A stretch of 64,000 bases of DNA from Fimbriimonadales bacterium (GCA_026418055.1 JAOACB010000002.1:1-64000); one strand, 5' to 3'. Shown: positions 1 to 9,531, numbered from the stretch's first letter. Numbers and translations: made by a program. The notes: generated by a model not told the origin, from the sequence alone.

Positions 1-672
1 GCTCTGGAGTCCCTGTCGCTCCGCATTCCACCCTGCGCCCATGTGGCGATCGTGGGCCCGAACGGGTCCGGCAAGTCCACGCTTCTTCGAGCGATCGCTG
101 GTCTCGTCCGGTTGCGCCGTGGGGAGGTGCGGCTGTCGAGAGGGGGATCGGAGGTCCGCCCTTCCATCGGCTACGTCCCGCAGCGGAAGTCCCTGGATCT
201 TCGCTTCCCTGCACTCAGCATCGAGCTGGTCGCCTCCGGAATTCTGCGCCGTTGGCCGGCGAAGGTCGGAGGCCACCTGGCCGCCGAATCTCAGAGGGCT
301 TTGGAGAGGGTGGGCGCAGGGCACCTGGCCAGCCGCTCCGTGGCGCTCCTCTCGGGAGGCGAGCTCCAAAGGGTTCTACTCGCCAGGGCCCTTGCCAAGC
401 AGGCCGAGCTCCTCTTGCTGGACGAGCCCGACACAGGCATCGACGCAGAGGGCGAGGAGGCGGTCCTAAAGGCTCTCGACGACCTCCGCCAATCAGGCGG
501 AGCGACCATTCTTACGGTGACCCACGACCTGGACCTTGCGCTGCACCACGCGGACCGATGCATCGTTCTCAACCGTCGCGTGCTGTTCGACGGCTCGCCG
601 CTCGATCCAGGATTGAGGGAGGCTCTGGGGATGGCCTTCGGCCACGGCAGGCACTCCCACCCTGTGCCTTGA
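1..672 (+). CDS. Metal ABC transporter ATP-binding protein (5' partial)
   Basis: The reading frame is open from base 1, so the true start lies before the window. The visible protein has a Walker A (GPNGSGKST), the ABC signature LSGGELQR, a Walker B LLLLDEPDTGID and a switch histidine in VTHDLDLALHH. This is the layout of the ZnuC/MntB-type ATPases that energise zinc or manganese uptake at the inner membrane. The stop is 7 nt before a matching permease gene, so they form one operon. The solute-binding protein, if in this operon, would lie to the left. Zn and Mn cannot be told apart from this sequence. Confidence 0.88.
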   Translation, partial: ALESLSLRIPPCAHVAIVGPNGSGKSTLLRAIAGLVRLRRGEVRLSRGGSEVRPSIGYVPQRKSLDLRFPALSIELVASGILRRWPAKVGGHLAAESQRALERVGAGHLASRSVALLSGGELQRVLLARALAKQAELLLLDEPDTGIDAEGEEAVLKALDDLRQSGGATILTVTHDLDLALHHADRCIVLNRRVLFDGSPLDPGLREALGMAFGHGRHSHPVP

Positions 673-679
673 GGCTGCC

Positions 680-1477
680 ATGCTGGAGTATGCCTTCGCG
701 TGGAGAGCTCTGATCGCGGGGGTGTTGCTCGCTGCGGCAGGCGGCTACTGGGGAGCATTCGTCATCCAACGACGGCTAGGGTTCCTGACGGACGGTCTCG
801 CCCACGCCGCCTTCGGATCGGTCGGAGCGGCCCTGTTGCTGGGTTGGCCCCCGTTGGCGATCGCATTGCCGGGAACGCTCGCCGCAGCGCTCGGCATCGT
901 GGCCGTGAGCAACCGAACCAAGCTGGCGAACGACACCGCCATCGGCGTGTTCTTCGCGACCTCGGTCGCTCTCGGCATGGCTCTGCTATCCCGCAAGGCT
1001 GGGTCCACCGGCGACGCGATGGCTTACCTCTTCGGGTCCATCTCGCTCATCGGTGGTGTGGAAATCGCCTTGGCGGTTGGCGTGGCTCTGGCCACAGCCC
1101 TGACCGTGCGTTGGTGGGGCGCTTGGGCGCTCGAGGGTTGCGACGCCGAGCTGGCCCGGACGGACGGCCTCGACCCTCGCCGGGGCGAGTTCGTGCTTGC
1201 GGGGGCCTTGGCGCTGGTCATCGTCTCGTCCATCAAGCTCGTCGGAGCGGTCCTCGCCATGGCGTTCCTGATCGTTCCAGCCGCGACCGCCCGCCTCTGG
1301 TGCCGAACCTTCCTCGCTCTGACCGTGTCGGCTGTCGGCATCGGTTGCTGCAGCGTTGTGCTCGGTCTCCACGCGTCCTACTGGTTCGACCTGCCTTGCG
1401 GTCCGTCGATCGTGCTGTCCCAAGCCGCCTGCTTCTTCGCCTCTGTGGCGCTCCGCGGGACCTCAAGGCGTGCCTGA
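680..1477 (+). CDS. Metal ABC transporter permease (ZnuB/MntC family)
   Basis: A 265-residue, very hydrophobic protein with about eight predicted membrane segments, in the ABC-3 family of zinc/manganese permeases. The family-typical stretch FLTDGLAHAAFGSVGA lies near the N-terminus, and the VLAMAFLIVPAATA region that contacts the ATPase lies near residue 195. It starts 7 nt after the ATPase stop, so the two are co-transcribed. Its 3' end overlaps the convergent EamA gene by 15 bp. Confidence 0.88.
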   Translation: MLEYAFAWRALIAGVLLAAAGGYWGAFVIQRRLGFLTDGLAHAAFGSVGAALLLGWPPLAIALPGTLAAALGIVAVSNRTKLANDTAIGVFFATSVALGMALLSRKAGSTGDAMAYLFGSISLIGGVEIALAVGVALATALTVRWWGAWALEGCDAELARTDGLDPRRGEFVLAGALALVIVSSIKLVGAVLAMAFLIVPAATARLWCRTFLALTVSAVGIGCCSVVLGLHASYWFDLPCGPSIVLSQAACFFASVALRGTSRRA

Positions 1478-2428
1478 AGGCGCGGTTTCCGGCTCCAACG
1501 CCGTCGCTTCGGACCTTCGCCGTGCCACGGCTGATCGGCTCTCCGTGGCCGCGATCACCAAGCCCAAGCCGATGACGAACGCCCCCAAACCCGTCGAGGC
1601 CAGCAACCTCTCGCGCAGCACCAGCCACCCGAGCACGGCGGCCACCGGAGGCTGAACCAGGCAACTCAGCATCATCAGCGACACTGGGGCTCCCTCGACG
1701 AGCTTGTACCAAACGCCGAAGGCGAACACGCCGGCGACTAAGGCGAGGTAGGAGAGGGCCGCCAATTCGCCCCAGCCGATCGTCCCGCCGGGTTTGAGGA
1801 TCGGATCCCGCGTCAAAGCCGCGAACAGGGATGTTCCAACCATCACCCCGAGTGACTCGAACGTCAACACTCCCAGCCCCGAGGAGCGGAGGATGATGCG
1901 TGCCGCCAAAACCATACCCAGGCACTCGAAGAACACGCCGCCAAGGTACAGCAGGTTTCCCACCGTGTGGCCCAGCGAGAGCCGAGGCAGGCCGAGGCCA
2001 ACCACAACGATGTAGGCGCCGACCACCCCCAGCAGAATCGCCCCCCACCTTCGCAGGCTGATGTGCTCCCGCAGCACTGGCGCGGCGAGCAGCGCCGTGA
2101 ACACCGGCAGAAGAGTGTTCAACACCGTGGTCTCGACGCTGGAGCTCTTTCCAAGGCCGATGTAATAGAGCGTGTGGGCCACCGAAACCACGCACAGCCC
2201 GATGGAGAAGCTCTTGAGGCGATCCCATCCGGAAGGCAGGCCCAGCGGCAGCCAAGCTGGACGGCTCCACGCCAGAAGCAGCATCACCCCTGCGAACAGC
2301 GCCCAACGCACGCTGGCTAGGCCTACTTCCGTGAAGGTGCTTTGGGCGACCTTGGCGATCAGCAGAGTGGGTGCCCACAGCAGGTTGAGGCCCACCAGCA
2401 CGAGGAACAGCCTCATGCCCCGACTCAT
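1463..2428 (-). CDS. EamA/DMT-family transporter
   Basis: A 321-residue membrane protein with about ten hydrophobic segments in two repeats, typical of drug/metabolite transporters that export amino acids or other small metabolites. The chosen ATG at 2428 overlaps the stop of the upstream folate-binding gene as ATGA, which suggests translational coupling and rules out the longer in-frame extension. The substrate cannot be predicted. It converges on the metal permease, with the two 3' ends overlapping by 15 bp. Confidence 0.82.
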   Translation of the reverse strand: MSRGMRLFLVLVGLNLLWAPTLLIAKVAQSTFTEVGLASVRWALFAGVMLLLAWSRPAWLPLGLPSGWDRLKSFSIGLCVVSVAHTLYYIGLGKSSSVETTVLNTLLPVFTALLAAPVLREHISLRRWGAILLGVVGAYIVVVGLGLPRLSLGHTVGNLLYLGGVFFECLGMVLAARIILRSSGLGVLTFESLGVMVGTSLFAALTRDPILKPGGTIGWGELAALSYLALVAGVFAFGVWYKLVEGAPVSLMMLSCLVQPPVAAVLGWLVLRERLLASTGLGAFVIGLGLVIAATESRSAVARRRSEATALEPETAPSGTP

Positions 2429-3258
2429 GCCCCTGGGACCTTTCCTGGCAAGAACACTTCGGCTTCTGAGGCGACACCGCTCCAAGCCACGTGCACGATT
2501 TCACCCGGTTGCGCCTCGTCCTCGCCCAGAAAGGCCGACGCTAGCCAGAGGCCGTCGCTCTGCTGGCCGCAGCGCAGGAGCGGCGCTTCCCTTCCCCTTG
2601 GGCCAACCACTTTCGCCGCGGGGCCGGGCTGCTCCCGAAGGCGAAGCGCCACCCATCGGCGGTGCACCCTGCCGCGTGTCTGCACCCGGGCGACCACCTC
2701 CTGGCCCACGTAGCAACCCTTGTGGAAGCTGACGCACCGGTGTAGGAAATCTTCGCCGAGTTCATGCGCGAGCGGGTTCTGCCGGAACTCGGCGGCGGAG
2801 GGCCAGCCCCGAGCGATCTCCCAAGCGTCGCGGTCGACGTCCACGGAGCCCTCGAACGATTCGCCGAACGCGAGGAGGAAATCCCCGCAGGGGATGGCCT
2901 CCGAGTCGAGGCTCGCGGCGTCTCCGATGCCCCGCAGAGCCGCCGTGAGGCTCAGGCGCTCGACCCTCACATCCTCCAACACGATCCTTTCCTCCGCGAC
3001 GGAGATCAGCCGGTCGACCTGAGACGCGTCCATCGCCAGCAGAAGCCTCTCGGGCTCGCGGCACAACCAACCGAACGACCAGACCTTGCCGCGCTCGTCG
3101 CAGAAAGCCGTTTGCACCCAAACACCCCGAGGGGCTCCAAGAACGTCCTGCGTGCATTGGCCGTTCAGCCACGAGGCGGCGTCATCACCGGACAGGCTGA
3201 GCAGCGTCCAATCGGACCAGGATGCCTTCGGGTAGCCTGCGCAGCAAGGATCGTGCAT
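2425..3258 (-). CDS. ygfZ: YgfZ/GcvT-like folate-binding protein
   Basis: A 277-residue protein related to the GcvT aminomethyltransferase fold. It carries the YgfZ signature KGCYVGQEVVAR (around residues 180-192), whose cysteine is essential in Escherichia coli YgfZ, a tetrahydrofolate-binding protein that helps assemble or repair Fe-S enzymes. MiaB, a client in other bacteria, is encoded at 25870. The ATG at 3258 is preceded by GGAG at good spacing. The gene is translationally coupled to the EamA transporter and divergent from the DUF2993 gene, with only 25 bp between the starts. Confidence 0.85.
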   Translation of the reverse strand: MHDPCCAGYPKASWSDWTLLSLSGDDAASWLNGQCTQDVLGAPRGVWVQTAFCDERGKVWSFGWLCREPERLLLAMDASQVDRLISVAEERIVLEDVRVERLSLTAALRGIGDAASLDSEAIPCGDFLLAFGESFEGSVDVDRDAWEIARGWPSAAEFRQNPLAHELGEDFLHRCVSFHKGCYVGQEVVARVQTRGRVHRRWVALRLREQPGPAAKVVGPRGREAPLLRCGQQSDGLWLASAFLGEDEAQPGEIVHVAWSGVASEAEVFLPGKVPGA

Positions 3259-3283
3259 CGATCGCTCCGGGAACGCTTTCGTT

Positions 3284-4123
3284 ATGGCATGGACAGCCTT
3301 CGCCTTGGCGTTCGGCCTACTCGGCCTTGGGACCGGAGCGATCGGCGTTGCCGCTGACCGAGCGGCCGCCCTGGCGATCGCCGATTGGTTGCATGCGCGC
3401 CCGGCACAGGTTCGAGCCAGAGTAGAGCCCGACTCAGTGCTGGGGCCTCTTCGAGGCAGCTTCGGCACGCTGCGGGTTTCGGCGAACGGTTTCCACCTCG
3501 ACTCCATGCCTGTCGCCGAGGAGCCGACGAGCGCGCGCGCTCTGCTGGCCAGTCGGCTCCTTCTGGACCTCAGGAGTTTCCGACTCGGCGCACTGGACAT
3601 CCAAGGCTTGCAGGCGGAGGTTCCCAACGTGCGGTTCGAGGCGCGGCTCCGTCCGAGGCCCTCCGTCCGATTCCTCGGCTCTGGGGAGGGTCACGGGGCG
3701 GTCTGGACCGACGCGGATTCGGTTGCCCGCTACGCCGAACGCCGGTTTGGCAGCCTGCGTGAAGTTCAGGTCTCCTTCAAGGGCGGTTACATCGTCCTGG
3801 AAGCCGAAAGCACCCTGCTCTGGAAGAGGGCCTCGCTGTGGGTGGCTGGCCGCCCCGTGTTGACGAACCCACGGCAGATAGGCGTCGAGCCCGTTCGGGT
3901 GCTTTTGGATGGATCGCGGGTCGAGGGAGCCTCGCTTCAAGCCTGGAGGAACCTGCTCGCCAATCTGATCGACCTCGACAGAGACCTCGGCCTCCGCGGC
4001 TCGATGGACGCCCACGAGGTTGTCCTCGCGAAGGATCGGATCGAAGTCCGAGGAGCCGTGCGCATCCCCAAACCGAGCCCTGCGCGCAATGGAGAGGGTG
4101 TATCCTCGGGCAATGCGGGCTGA
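3284..4123 (+). CDS. DUF2993/LmeA-like lipid-binding exported protein
   Basis: A 279-residue protein that begins with a hydrophobic membrane or signal segment (AFALAFGLLGLGTGAIGVAA). The remainder resembles DUF2993 (LmeA family), beta-rich proteins that bind phospholipids or polyprenyl lipids in the envelope and assist lipoglycan synthesis in mycobacteria. The match is by overall pattern (ADRAAALAIADWL, then repeated strand segments), not by a catalytic motif. Its end overlaps the start of a GT2 gene by about 11 bp, which also points to envelope glycolipid work. Confidence 0.6.
   Translation: MAWTAFALAFGLLGLGTGAIGVAADRAAALAIADWLHARPAQVRARVEPDSVLGPLRGSFGTLRVSANGFHLDSMPVAEEPTSARALLASRLLLDLRSFRLGALDIQGLQAEVPNVRFEARLRPRPSVRFLGSGEGHGAVWTDADSVARYAERRFGSLREVQVSFKGGYIVLEAESTLLWKRASLWVAGRPVLTNPRQIGVEPVRVLLDGSRVEGASLQAWRNLLANLIDLDRDLGLRGSMDAHEVVLAKDRIEVRGAVRIPKPSPARNGEGVSSGNAG
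4101..4106 (+). promoter_or_regulatory. -10-like TATCCT just before the GT2 start
   Basis: TATCCT lies 6 nt before the ATG at 4113, inside the end of the preceding gene. The spacing suits an internal leaderless promoter. Confidence 0.3.
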
Positions 4124-4835
4124 AGGCGAACCGAAGACGCCGATCGATGTGACGGTCATCGTGCCCGCTTTGAACGAGGAGGACACCATCGGCGAGGTCG
4201 TGGATCGCTTGCTCGCTCTTCCCCTGCGATGCCAGGTGATCGTGGTCGACGACGGAAGCACCGACGGCACCTCCGCGGTTCTGGAGCGCTACCGAGGCAG
4301 GATCCTTGCGCTCCGCAATCCTAAGCCCAGCGGCAAGGGTGCGGCGATCCGCGCAGCACTTCCGCATGCCCAAGGCGAGGCTGTGATCATCCAGGACGCA
4401 GACCTGGAGTACTTCCCCGAGGAGATCCCCAAGCTCGTGCAACCGATTCTGGACGGAACGGCGGATGCAGTCTACGGCACGCGTTTCGCGGCGGGGTACC
4501 CGAAAGGAATGGCGCTGCCGAACAAGATTGTGAACCTTCTCCTCGCGTGGGCGGTGCGGCTGCTGTTCTGGCGTCCGATCACCGACGAGGCAACCTGCTA
4601 CAAGGCGTTCCGCCGGTCGCTGCTGCTGTCGATGAACCTCTCCTGCAAGCGCTTCGAGTTCTGTCCCGAAGTCACCGCCAAAACGCTGTCGCTCGGCCGC
4701 AGCATTCTGGAGATCCCGATCCTTTACAGGCCGCGCACAAAGGAGCACGGGAAGAAGATCCGTTGGACCGATGCGCCAGCGGCCTTCTGGACCTTGCTGC
4801 GATACCGGTTCGACTCTTCCTGGAGGCGACCGTGA
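4113..4835 (+). CDS. Glycosyltransferase family 2 (DPM-synthase-like)
   Basis: A 240-residue GT-A glycosyltransferase: VIVPALNEEDTIGEVV at the N-terminus, VVDDGSTDGTS, and the DXD-like metal motif in IIQDADLEYFPEE followed by VYGTRF. This is the arrangement of dolichyl- or polyprenyl-phosphate glycosyl transferases that use nucleotide sugars. No C-terminal membrane domain is present. The ATG at 4113 was chosen because the conserved domain begins soon after it; an ATG at 4089 is an alternative. It overlaps the previous gene, and its stop overlaps the dGTPase start as GTGA. Confidence 0.8.
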   Translation: MRAEGEPKTPIDVTVIVPALNEEDTIGEVVDRLLALPLRCQVIVVDDGSTDGTSAVLERYRGRILALRNPKPSGKGAAIRAALPHAQGEAVIIQDADLEYFPEEIPKLVQPILDGTADAVYGTRFAAGYPKGMALPNKIVNLLLAWAVRLLFWRPITDEATCYKAFRRSLLLSMNLSCKRFEFCPEVTAKTLSLGRSILEIPILYRPRTKEHGKKIRWTDAPAAFWTLLRYRFDSSWRRP

Positions 4836-5875
4836 AAGGCCACGAGATCCGCCTTGCAACTGAACAGCTTGAGCGAGAGGTGCTGTCCCCCTTCGCCGCC
4901 AAGGCTTCCGAAAGCCAAGGCCGGCTGCAACCGATTCCGGAGGATCCCGTGCGGACCTGCTTCCAGAGGGACCGAGACCGGATCCTGCATTCCAAGGCGT
5001 TTCGACGCCTCAAGCACAAGACCCAGGTGTTCATCGATCCCAAAGGGGACCACTATCGCACCCGGCTGACGCACACGCTCGAGGTGGCCCAGATCGCGAG
5101 GACCGTTTCGCGGGCTCTGAGGCTGAACGAGGATCTCACGGAGGCGATCGCCCTCGGCCACGATGTTGGGCACACGCCTTTCGGGCACGCAGGGGAGTCG
5201 GCTTTGAACGAGGCCATCCAGGAGGCTCGGAGGGAGCGCTGGAGTGGCTGGGAGGAGCTTCCGGAGGAGTTCCGCCATTACGAGCAGTCTCTGAGGGAGG
5301 TCGACATTCTGAGCTCCCTGAACCTCACCTACGAGACGCGCATGGGGATCGGGGGGCACAGCAAAGGCCGGGGCGACCTGACTGCCCACGACGGCCAGCC
5401 CACGTCCACCCTCGAGGCCGCGGTCGTTCGGATCAGCGACCGCATCGCCTATCTGAACCACGATCTCGACGATGCGCTGAGAAGCGGCATCATCGCAGAG
5501 ATCCCGAAGGCCTTCCGCTCACTGGGAGACTCGCACGGCGAACGCCTGGGGAACATGGTTCAGGATCTGATCTCCGCCAGCCTGGGAAAACCCCGCATCG
5601 CGCTCACGAACAGCATGGCCCGAGCCATCAACGACCTGAAAGAGTGGCTCTTCGAGAACGTCTATCTGGAATATCCCAACCGGTTCCCGGAGATCCGAAA
5701 GGCCAAGGAGGTGGTCAAGTACCTCTTCCGGCACTACGCCCGTACAGCCGATCCGCCGCTCGGCTTTCCCGGGTTGCGAGGCGCCGTGGACTACGTCGCG
5801 GGAATGACCGATCGATTCGCCACCCAGCGATTCATCGAGCTCACCGTTCCGCGGGAGTTCGACGACGAAGGCTGA
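4832..5875 (+). CDS. dgt: Deoxyguanosinetriphosphate triphosphohydrolase-like protein
   Basis: A 347-residue HD-domain phosphohydrolase. The N-terminal RDRDRILHSKAFRRLKHKTQVF and the metal-binding TRLTHTLEVAQ and LGHDVGHTPFGHAGE motifs identify the dGTPase family, which cleaves dNTPs to nucleoside and tripolyphosphate and so tunes dNTP pools. The start is GTG at 4832, overlapping the GT2 stop (GTGA) with GGAGG a few bases upstream. The longer in-frame ORF beginning at 4547 is GT2 shadow. Confidence 0.9.
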   Translation: MKGHEIRLATEQLEREVLSPFAAKASESQGRLQPIPEDPVRTCFQRDRDRILHSKAFRRLKHKTQVFIDPKGDHYRTRLTHTLEVAQIARTVSRALRLNEDLTEAIALGHDVGHTPFGHAGESALNEAIQEARRERWSGWEELPEEFRHYEQSLREVDILSSLNLTYETRMGIGGHSKGRGDLTAHDGQPTSTLEAAVVRISDRIAYLNHDLDDALRSGIIAEIPKAFRSLGDSHGERLGNMVQDLISASLGKPRIALTNSMARAINDLKEWLFENVYLEYPNRFPEIRKAKEVVKYLFRHYARTADPPLGFPGLRGAVDYVAGMTDRFATQRFIELTVPREFDDEG

Positions 5876-5881
5876 GGCCGT

Positions 5882-7552
5882 TCATCGCAGCGACACACCC
5901 TCGGGGATGCTGACAGAAACGAGCGAGGCACCCAGCCGCTGGCCGGTGAGATTCGATTCGTCCACCACGAAGTCCGCTCCGGCCGCAGCAAGCTCCTGAA
6001 CATCCGCGCGATAGCGCGCTCGGGCCGCGATCACGATCGTGGGGTTGAGCCGCTTCGCGGTTTCGATGATCAGGCGGCTGGAGTCGTGGTTCGGGATGCT
6101 CACCGCCAGAGCCCTGGCGTCTTCGATGCGGGACGCCTTCAGCACTTCGTAGACTGTCGCGTCGCCCACCCGAGCCAGGAGCCCTCTGCGACGCGCGAGG
6201 GCCACCAAGCGCGCGTCCACATCCAGCACGAGGAGCTGGAGCCGAGCGTCGAGCAGCGGCCTCGCGGCCGCCTGCCCCGACTCGCCGAAGCCAACGAGCA
6301 CCACGTGTCCCTTCAGCGATTCCCGCGCGTGCTCCCGCTCGTCTCCCGCCAAGCGACGGGCCGGGACGACCCTCCGTGCCAACCACCGCGCGATCGACCT
6401 CGAGTGCGGCACGAACAGCGGCGTCGCGATCATGGTGGCAAGGGCCGAGGTGGTCATCAGCTGATGCGCGACCTCGTCGAAGAAGCCGGCGAACCGCGCG
6501 ATCTGGAACAGCACGAACGAGAACTCTCCGACCTGGGCCGTCGCGATCGCGGCTGCCAACGAAACGAGGATCGACTCGCGGAACAACCGAAAGGCTCCGT
6601 AAGCCACCACCACCTTCACCATCAAGATGGCGGCGGCCACGCACAGCACCAGCGGCAGGTTCTGCATCAGCCACTTTCCGTCCACCATCATGCCGACCGT
6701 TGTGAAGAACATGGTCACGAAGATCGCACGGAGCGGTCCAATGTCCGCCCGAATCTGGACAGCGTAAGGCGTTCCGGCGAGCAGCATCCCTGCGACGAAC
6801 GCCCCAAGGGCGGGCGTCAGGCCGAGCATGTGGGCGGCCCAGGCCGAGCCCACGCAGGTAACCGTCGCCAGCAGGATCGCCAGCTCTCGGTTCTGCGCCA
6901 GCGTCCGAGAGTCGTAGAAGCGCGGCAAGACCTTGCCGGTCAGAAGGAACAGCAGTCCGCTCGCGAGCAGGACCTTCGAGAACACCAAGGCTGCGGACAG
7001 CAAGGCTCCGAGCGCCGTCACCGAAGGCTGCGGAGCCACCAAGAAGGTCACCGTCAGCATGATGGGAAGCAACAGAGCGTCTTGGAGGATGAGAACTCCG
7101 AAGGCCAGCCGGGCGAAGGGGGCATCCAGTTGCCGACGCTCGTGCAACACGCGCAGAACGACCGCCGTGCTCCCCAAGGCCAAGGCCAGTCCCGCCACCA
7201 CCCCCTGGATCCACCCCAGCCCGAAGGCGACCCCAATCAGAGCGCCCGCCAACGTGGTGGCCGCCACACCCAGCGTACCGCCGCCGAGAGCAACCGGGCC
7301 TAGGCGCCGCAGCTTCGACCAACTGAACTCCAGACCGATGGAGAACAGGAACAGAGCCACCCCGAGCTCTCCGAGGGTGGCCAACTCCTCCCCGCCCTCG
7401 ATCAGGCCGAACGCGCGAGGACCGACGAACAGCCCGGCAAGAAGGTAGCCGAGCACAGAGCTGAGGTGCAGCTTCTCCGCCACAGCCCCGGCAACGAAGG
7501 CGATTCCCAGCACCAACACGAAGTCGAGGATCACCCGCCATCCGGTGGCCAT
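5882..7552 (-). CDS. Kef-type cation:proton antiporter with TrkA-N domain
   Basis: A 556-residue protein. Residues 1-380 are a CPA2 Na+/H+ exchanger domain with about twelve membrane helices. Residues ~405-540 are a cytoplasmic TrkA-N (RCK) domain with the nucleotide-binding loop HVVLVGFGESGQAAARPL and the acidic strand end LLVLDVDARL. These proteins exchange K+ or Na+ for protons under nucleotide or glutathione control. I prefer ATG 7552 over the ATG at 7561, because the -10-like TAGAAT overlaps the upstream codon. It converges on the dGTPase gene with 6 bp between stops. Confidence 0.87.
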   Translation of the reverse strand: MATGWRVILDFVLVLGIAFVAGAVAEKLHLSSVLGYLLAGLFVGPRAFGLIEGGEELATLGELGVALFLFSIGLEFSWSKLRRLGPVALGGGTLGVAATTLAGALIGVAFGLGWIQGVVAGLALALGSTAVVLRVLHERRQLDAPFARLAFGVLILQDALLLPIMLTVTFLVAPQPSVTALGALLSAALVFSKVLLASGLLFLLTGKVLPRFYDSRTLAQNRELAILLATVTCVGSAWAAHMLGLTPALGAFVAGMLLAGTPYAVQIRADIGPLRAIFVTMFFTTVGMMVDGKWLMQNLPLVLCVAAAILMVKVVVAYGAFRLFRESILVSLAAAIATAQVGEFSFVLFQIARFAGFFDEVAHQLMTTSALATMIATPLFVPHSRSIARWLARRVVPARRLAGDEREHARESLKGHVVLVGFGESGQAAARPLLDARLQLLVLDVDARLVALARRRGLLARVGDATVYEVLKASRIEDARALAVSIPNHDSSRLIIETAKRLNPTIVIAARARYRADVQELAAAGADFVVDESNLTGQRLGASLVSVSIPEGVSLR

Positions 7553-7559
7553 GCGATGC

Positions 7560-7565
7560 ATTCTA
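7560..7565 (-). promoter_or_regulatory. -10-like TAGAAT, leaderless antiporter promoter
   Basis: On the minus strand TAGAAT ends 7 nt before the ATG at 7552. No Shine-Dalgarno is visible. Confidence 0.4.
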
Positions 7566-7606
7566 CAGGTTCGAATGTCCGATGGGGATGGATCCGGGGG
7601 TGCGGG

Positions 7607-7612
7607 TACAAC
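7607..7612 (+). promoter_or_regulatory. -10-like TACAAC before the GH65-like gene
   Basis: TACAAC lies 5 nt before the ATG at 7618, with no Shine-Dalgarno between. This supports 7618 over the in-frame start at 7582. Confidence 0.35.
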
Positions 7613-7617
7613 GAGCC

Positions 7618-9525
7618 ATGCGGTTGGCTCGATGGGTGTTGGCCCTGCTAGCGTTGGCCGCCGTGGGCTGCGGGGGATCCGAACAGCCGCTCGAGCAGCC
7701 TTCGAAGGCCCCGGCGCGCGAGGTGGACCCTTGGGCTCTCTCCACCAGCGATCCGAATGGTGAACCGGCCTTCGTCTCCAACGGTCTGATCGGCGGCCGC
7801 ATGAACCGATTCGGGATCGGCAAGGATGCCCAGGGACGGTTCCTGCCGTTCCTCGCCATCGACGTTCGGCAACCTTCGGGAGAGGAGAAGATCCTGCCGC
7901 TGACGAATCCTCTGGGGCTCCGTTGGTTCGTGGGGGATCGGGAGATCGCGCCCGACACCGAAGGCCCAGTGCGGCAGACGATCCGCTTCCGTGACTCGGT
8001 GGTGGAGTCCGTTTGGTCGGCGAAGATCGACGGCCATCCGCATCGGTTCGTCTGTCGGACGGTTGTGGCGAGGAACAGCCGCGTGGTGGCCCAGCGCTGG
8101 ACCGTCAGCCCCGAAGCGAAAGGGCTCCGAGCGGCCCCGATCGAGCCGTGGCCCACGGGGGAGCACGGGGTCTTCCGCATCGCCGATCTGCCGGTCGCGA
8201 TCCGTGGGCGAATGGTCCGCGGCGAGGCGGGCTGGGACTGGATCGTGGCAGTCGGCAAGCCTCCGGGCAGTCCAGCTACGGATGCGTTGGCCGACGTCTC
8301 GGAATGGACCTTCGATAGGGCTCTCAGCGAATCCCAAGCGTTCTGGAGGGACCGCTGGAAGACGGACGTGGAGATCGATGGTCCGGCCGAGGACCAGCAG
8401 GCGGTGCGCGCCCAGCTGTTTCAGCTCCGGGCGAACACCAACCCGCTTTCGAACTTCGCGCCGGGCCCGTTCGGACTCACCGCCACGAACTACAACGGCC
8501 ACGTGTTCTGGGATGCCGACGTGTGGATCTTCCCTGCATTGGCGCTGCTGGACCCAGACCTCGCCGCGACGATCCCAAGCTACCGCCTGCGCATGTTCGA
8601 CAAGCGTAAGAGAGCGGGTCTGAAGCCCGGAGAGCAACCCTTCCCCTGGGAGAGTTCCGTCACCGGACTCGAGACCATTCCCGGTCCCTCCAGGAAACAG
8701 ATCCACATCGTCGGGTCCGTCTGCTGGATGCTGCACTTGGCTTCCCGCCTAGGGATGGTGGAGTCCGCGACTCTCCAAGCGGTCTTCGATGCGTCCGCCG
8801 AGTTTTACCGCCAGCGCGCCGTGCGGGGTGCCTCAGGGCTCCTCGAACTGCGCGACGTGATGAGCCCCGACGAGTTCCACATTGGGAACAACGACCTCTA
8901 TACGAATCTTCTCGCCGAGTGGCTGCTGAGGGGCCGGCGGTGGCAGGAAGAGCCTCTGTTCGTTCGCCCGATGGTGGAGGGACACTTGGCTACCTACGAC
9001 GGGGACCGTCTGCGAGGCTACAAGCAGACCGCAGCCCTCCTCGCCCTTTATCCCTTGCAAAACCCCGAAGCCGAGGCTCAGTCGGAAGCGATGCTGAACG
9101 CATTCCTAGGGAAGACCGCGGAGAACGGGCCTGCGATGTCGCAGTCGATCGAGGCTTTGTTGCTCGCTCGGTTCCGAGACTCCGAATCGGCCTACGAGCT
9201 GTGGCGCCGAAGCTGGCGGCGCTACACCACGGGTGCCTTGGGCCTCTTTCACGAGAAGCCGAGAAGAGAGTCCGCCGTGTTCCTCACGGGGGCTGCAGGC
9301 TGCCTGCAAACGATCCTGTATGGCTTCGCCGGATTTCGGATAGACTCGAAGAAGCAGGAGATGGCGGGTTGGAGCACGCGGCTCGGCACGGACGGGTGGC
9401 TGTCCATCCAGCCTGCTCTCCCTCGCGCATGGCGCTCTCTCAAGCTGAAGAACCTCCACGTTCGCGGCCAGAGGGTGAGCTTCACCATCACAGCCGACAA
9501 GATCACGACCCACCAAGGAGATTGA
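7618..9525 (+). CDS. GH65-like glycoside hydrolase/phosphorylase, lipoprotein
   Basis: A 635-residue protein. It starts with a lipoprotein signal (MRLARWVLALLALAAVGC, lipidated Cys18), so it is probably membrane-anchored outside the cytoplasm. The (alpha/alpha)6-barrel motifs of GH65 follow: NGHVFWDADVWIFPALALL, the YR and PFPWESSVTGLE segments, and DVMSPDEFHIGNNDLYTN, where Glu419 aligns with the family general acid. GH65 includes trehalose, kojibiose and maltose phosphorylases and the ATHL1-type glucosidases; the fit looks closest to the ATHL1-like branch. The deacetylase-like gene follows 6 nt later. The substrate is unknown. Confidence 0.75.
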   Translation: MRLARWVLALLALAAVGCGGSEQPLEQPSKAPAREVDPWALSTSDPNGEPAFVSNGLIGGRMNRFGIGKDAQGRFLPFLAIDVRQPSGEEKILPLTNPLGLRWFVGDREIAPDTEGPVRQTIRFRDSVVESVWSAKIDGHPHRFVCRTVVARNSRVVAQRWTVSPEAKGLRAAPIEPWPTGEHGVFRIADLPVAIRGRMVRGEAGWDWIVAVGKPPGSPATDALADVSEWTFDRALSESQAFWRDRWKTDVEIDGPAEDQQAVRAQLFQLRANTNPLSNFAPGPFGLTATNYNGHVFWDADVWIFPALALLDPDLAATIPSYRLRMFDKRKRAGLKPGEQPFPWESSVTGLETIPGPSRKQIHIVGSVCWMLHLASRLGMVESATLQAVFDASAEFYRQRAVRGASGLLELRDVMSPDEFHIGNNDLYTNLLAEWLLRGRRWQEEPLFVRPMVEGHLATYDGDRLRGYKQTAALLALYPLQNPEAEAQSEAMLNAFLGKTAENGPAMSQSIEALLLARFRDSESAYELWRRSWRRYTTGALGLFHEKPRRESAVFLTGAAGCLQTILYGFAGFRIDSKKQEMAGWSTRLGTDGWLSIQPALPRAWRSLKLKNLHVRGQRVSFTITADKITTHQGD

Positions 9526-9531
9526 ACTTCG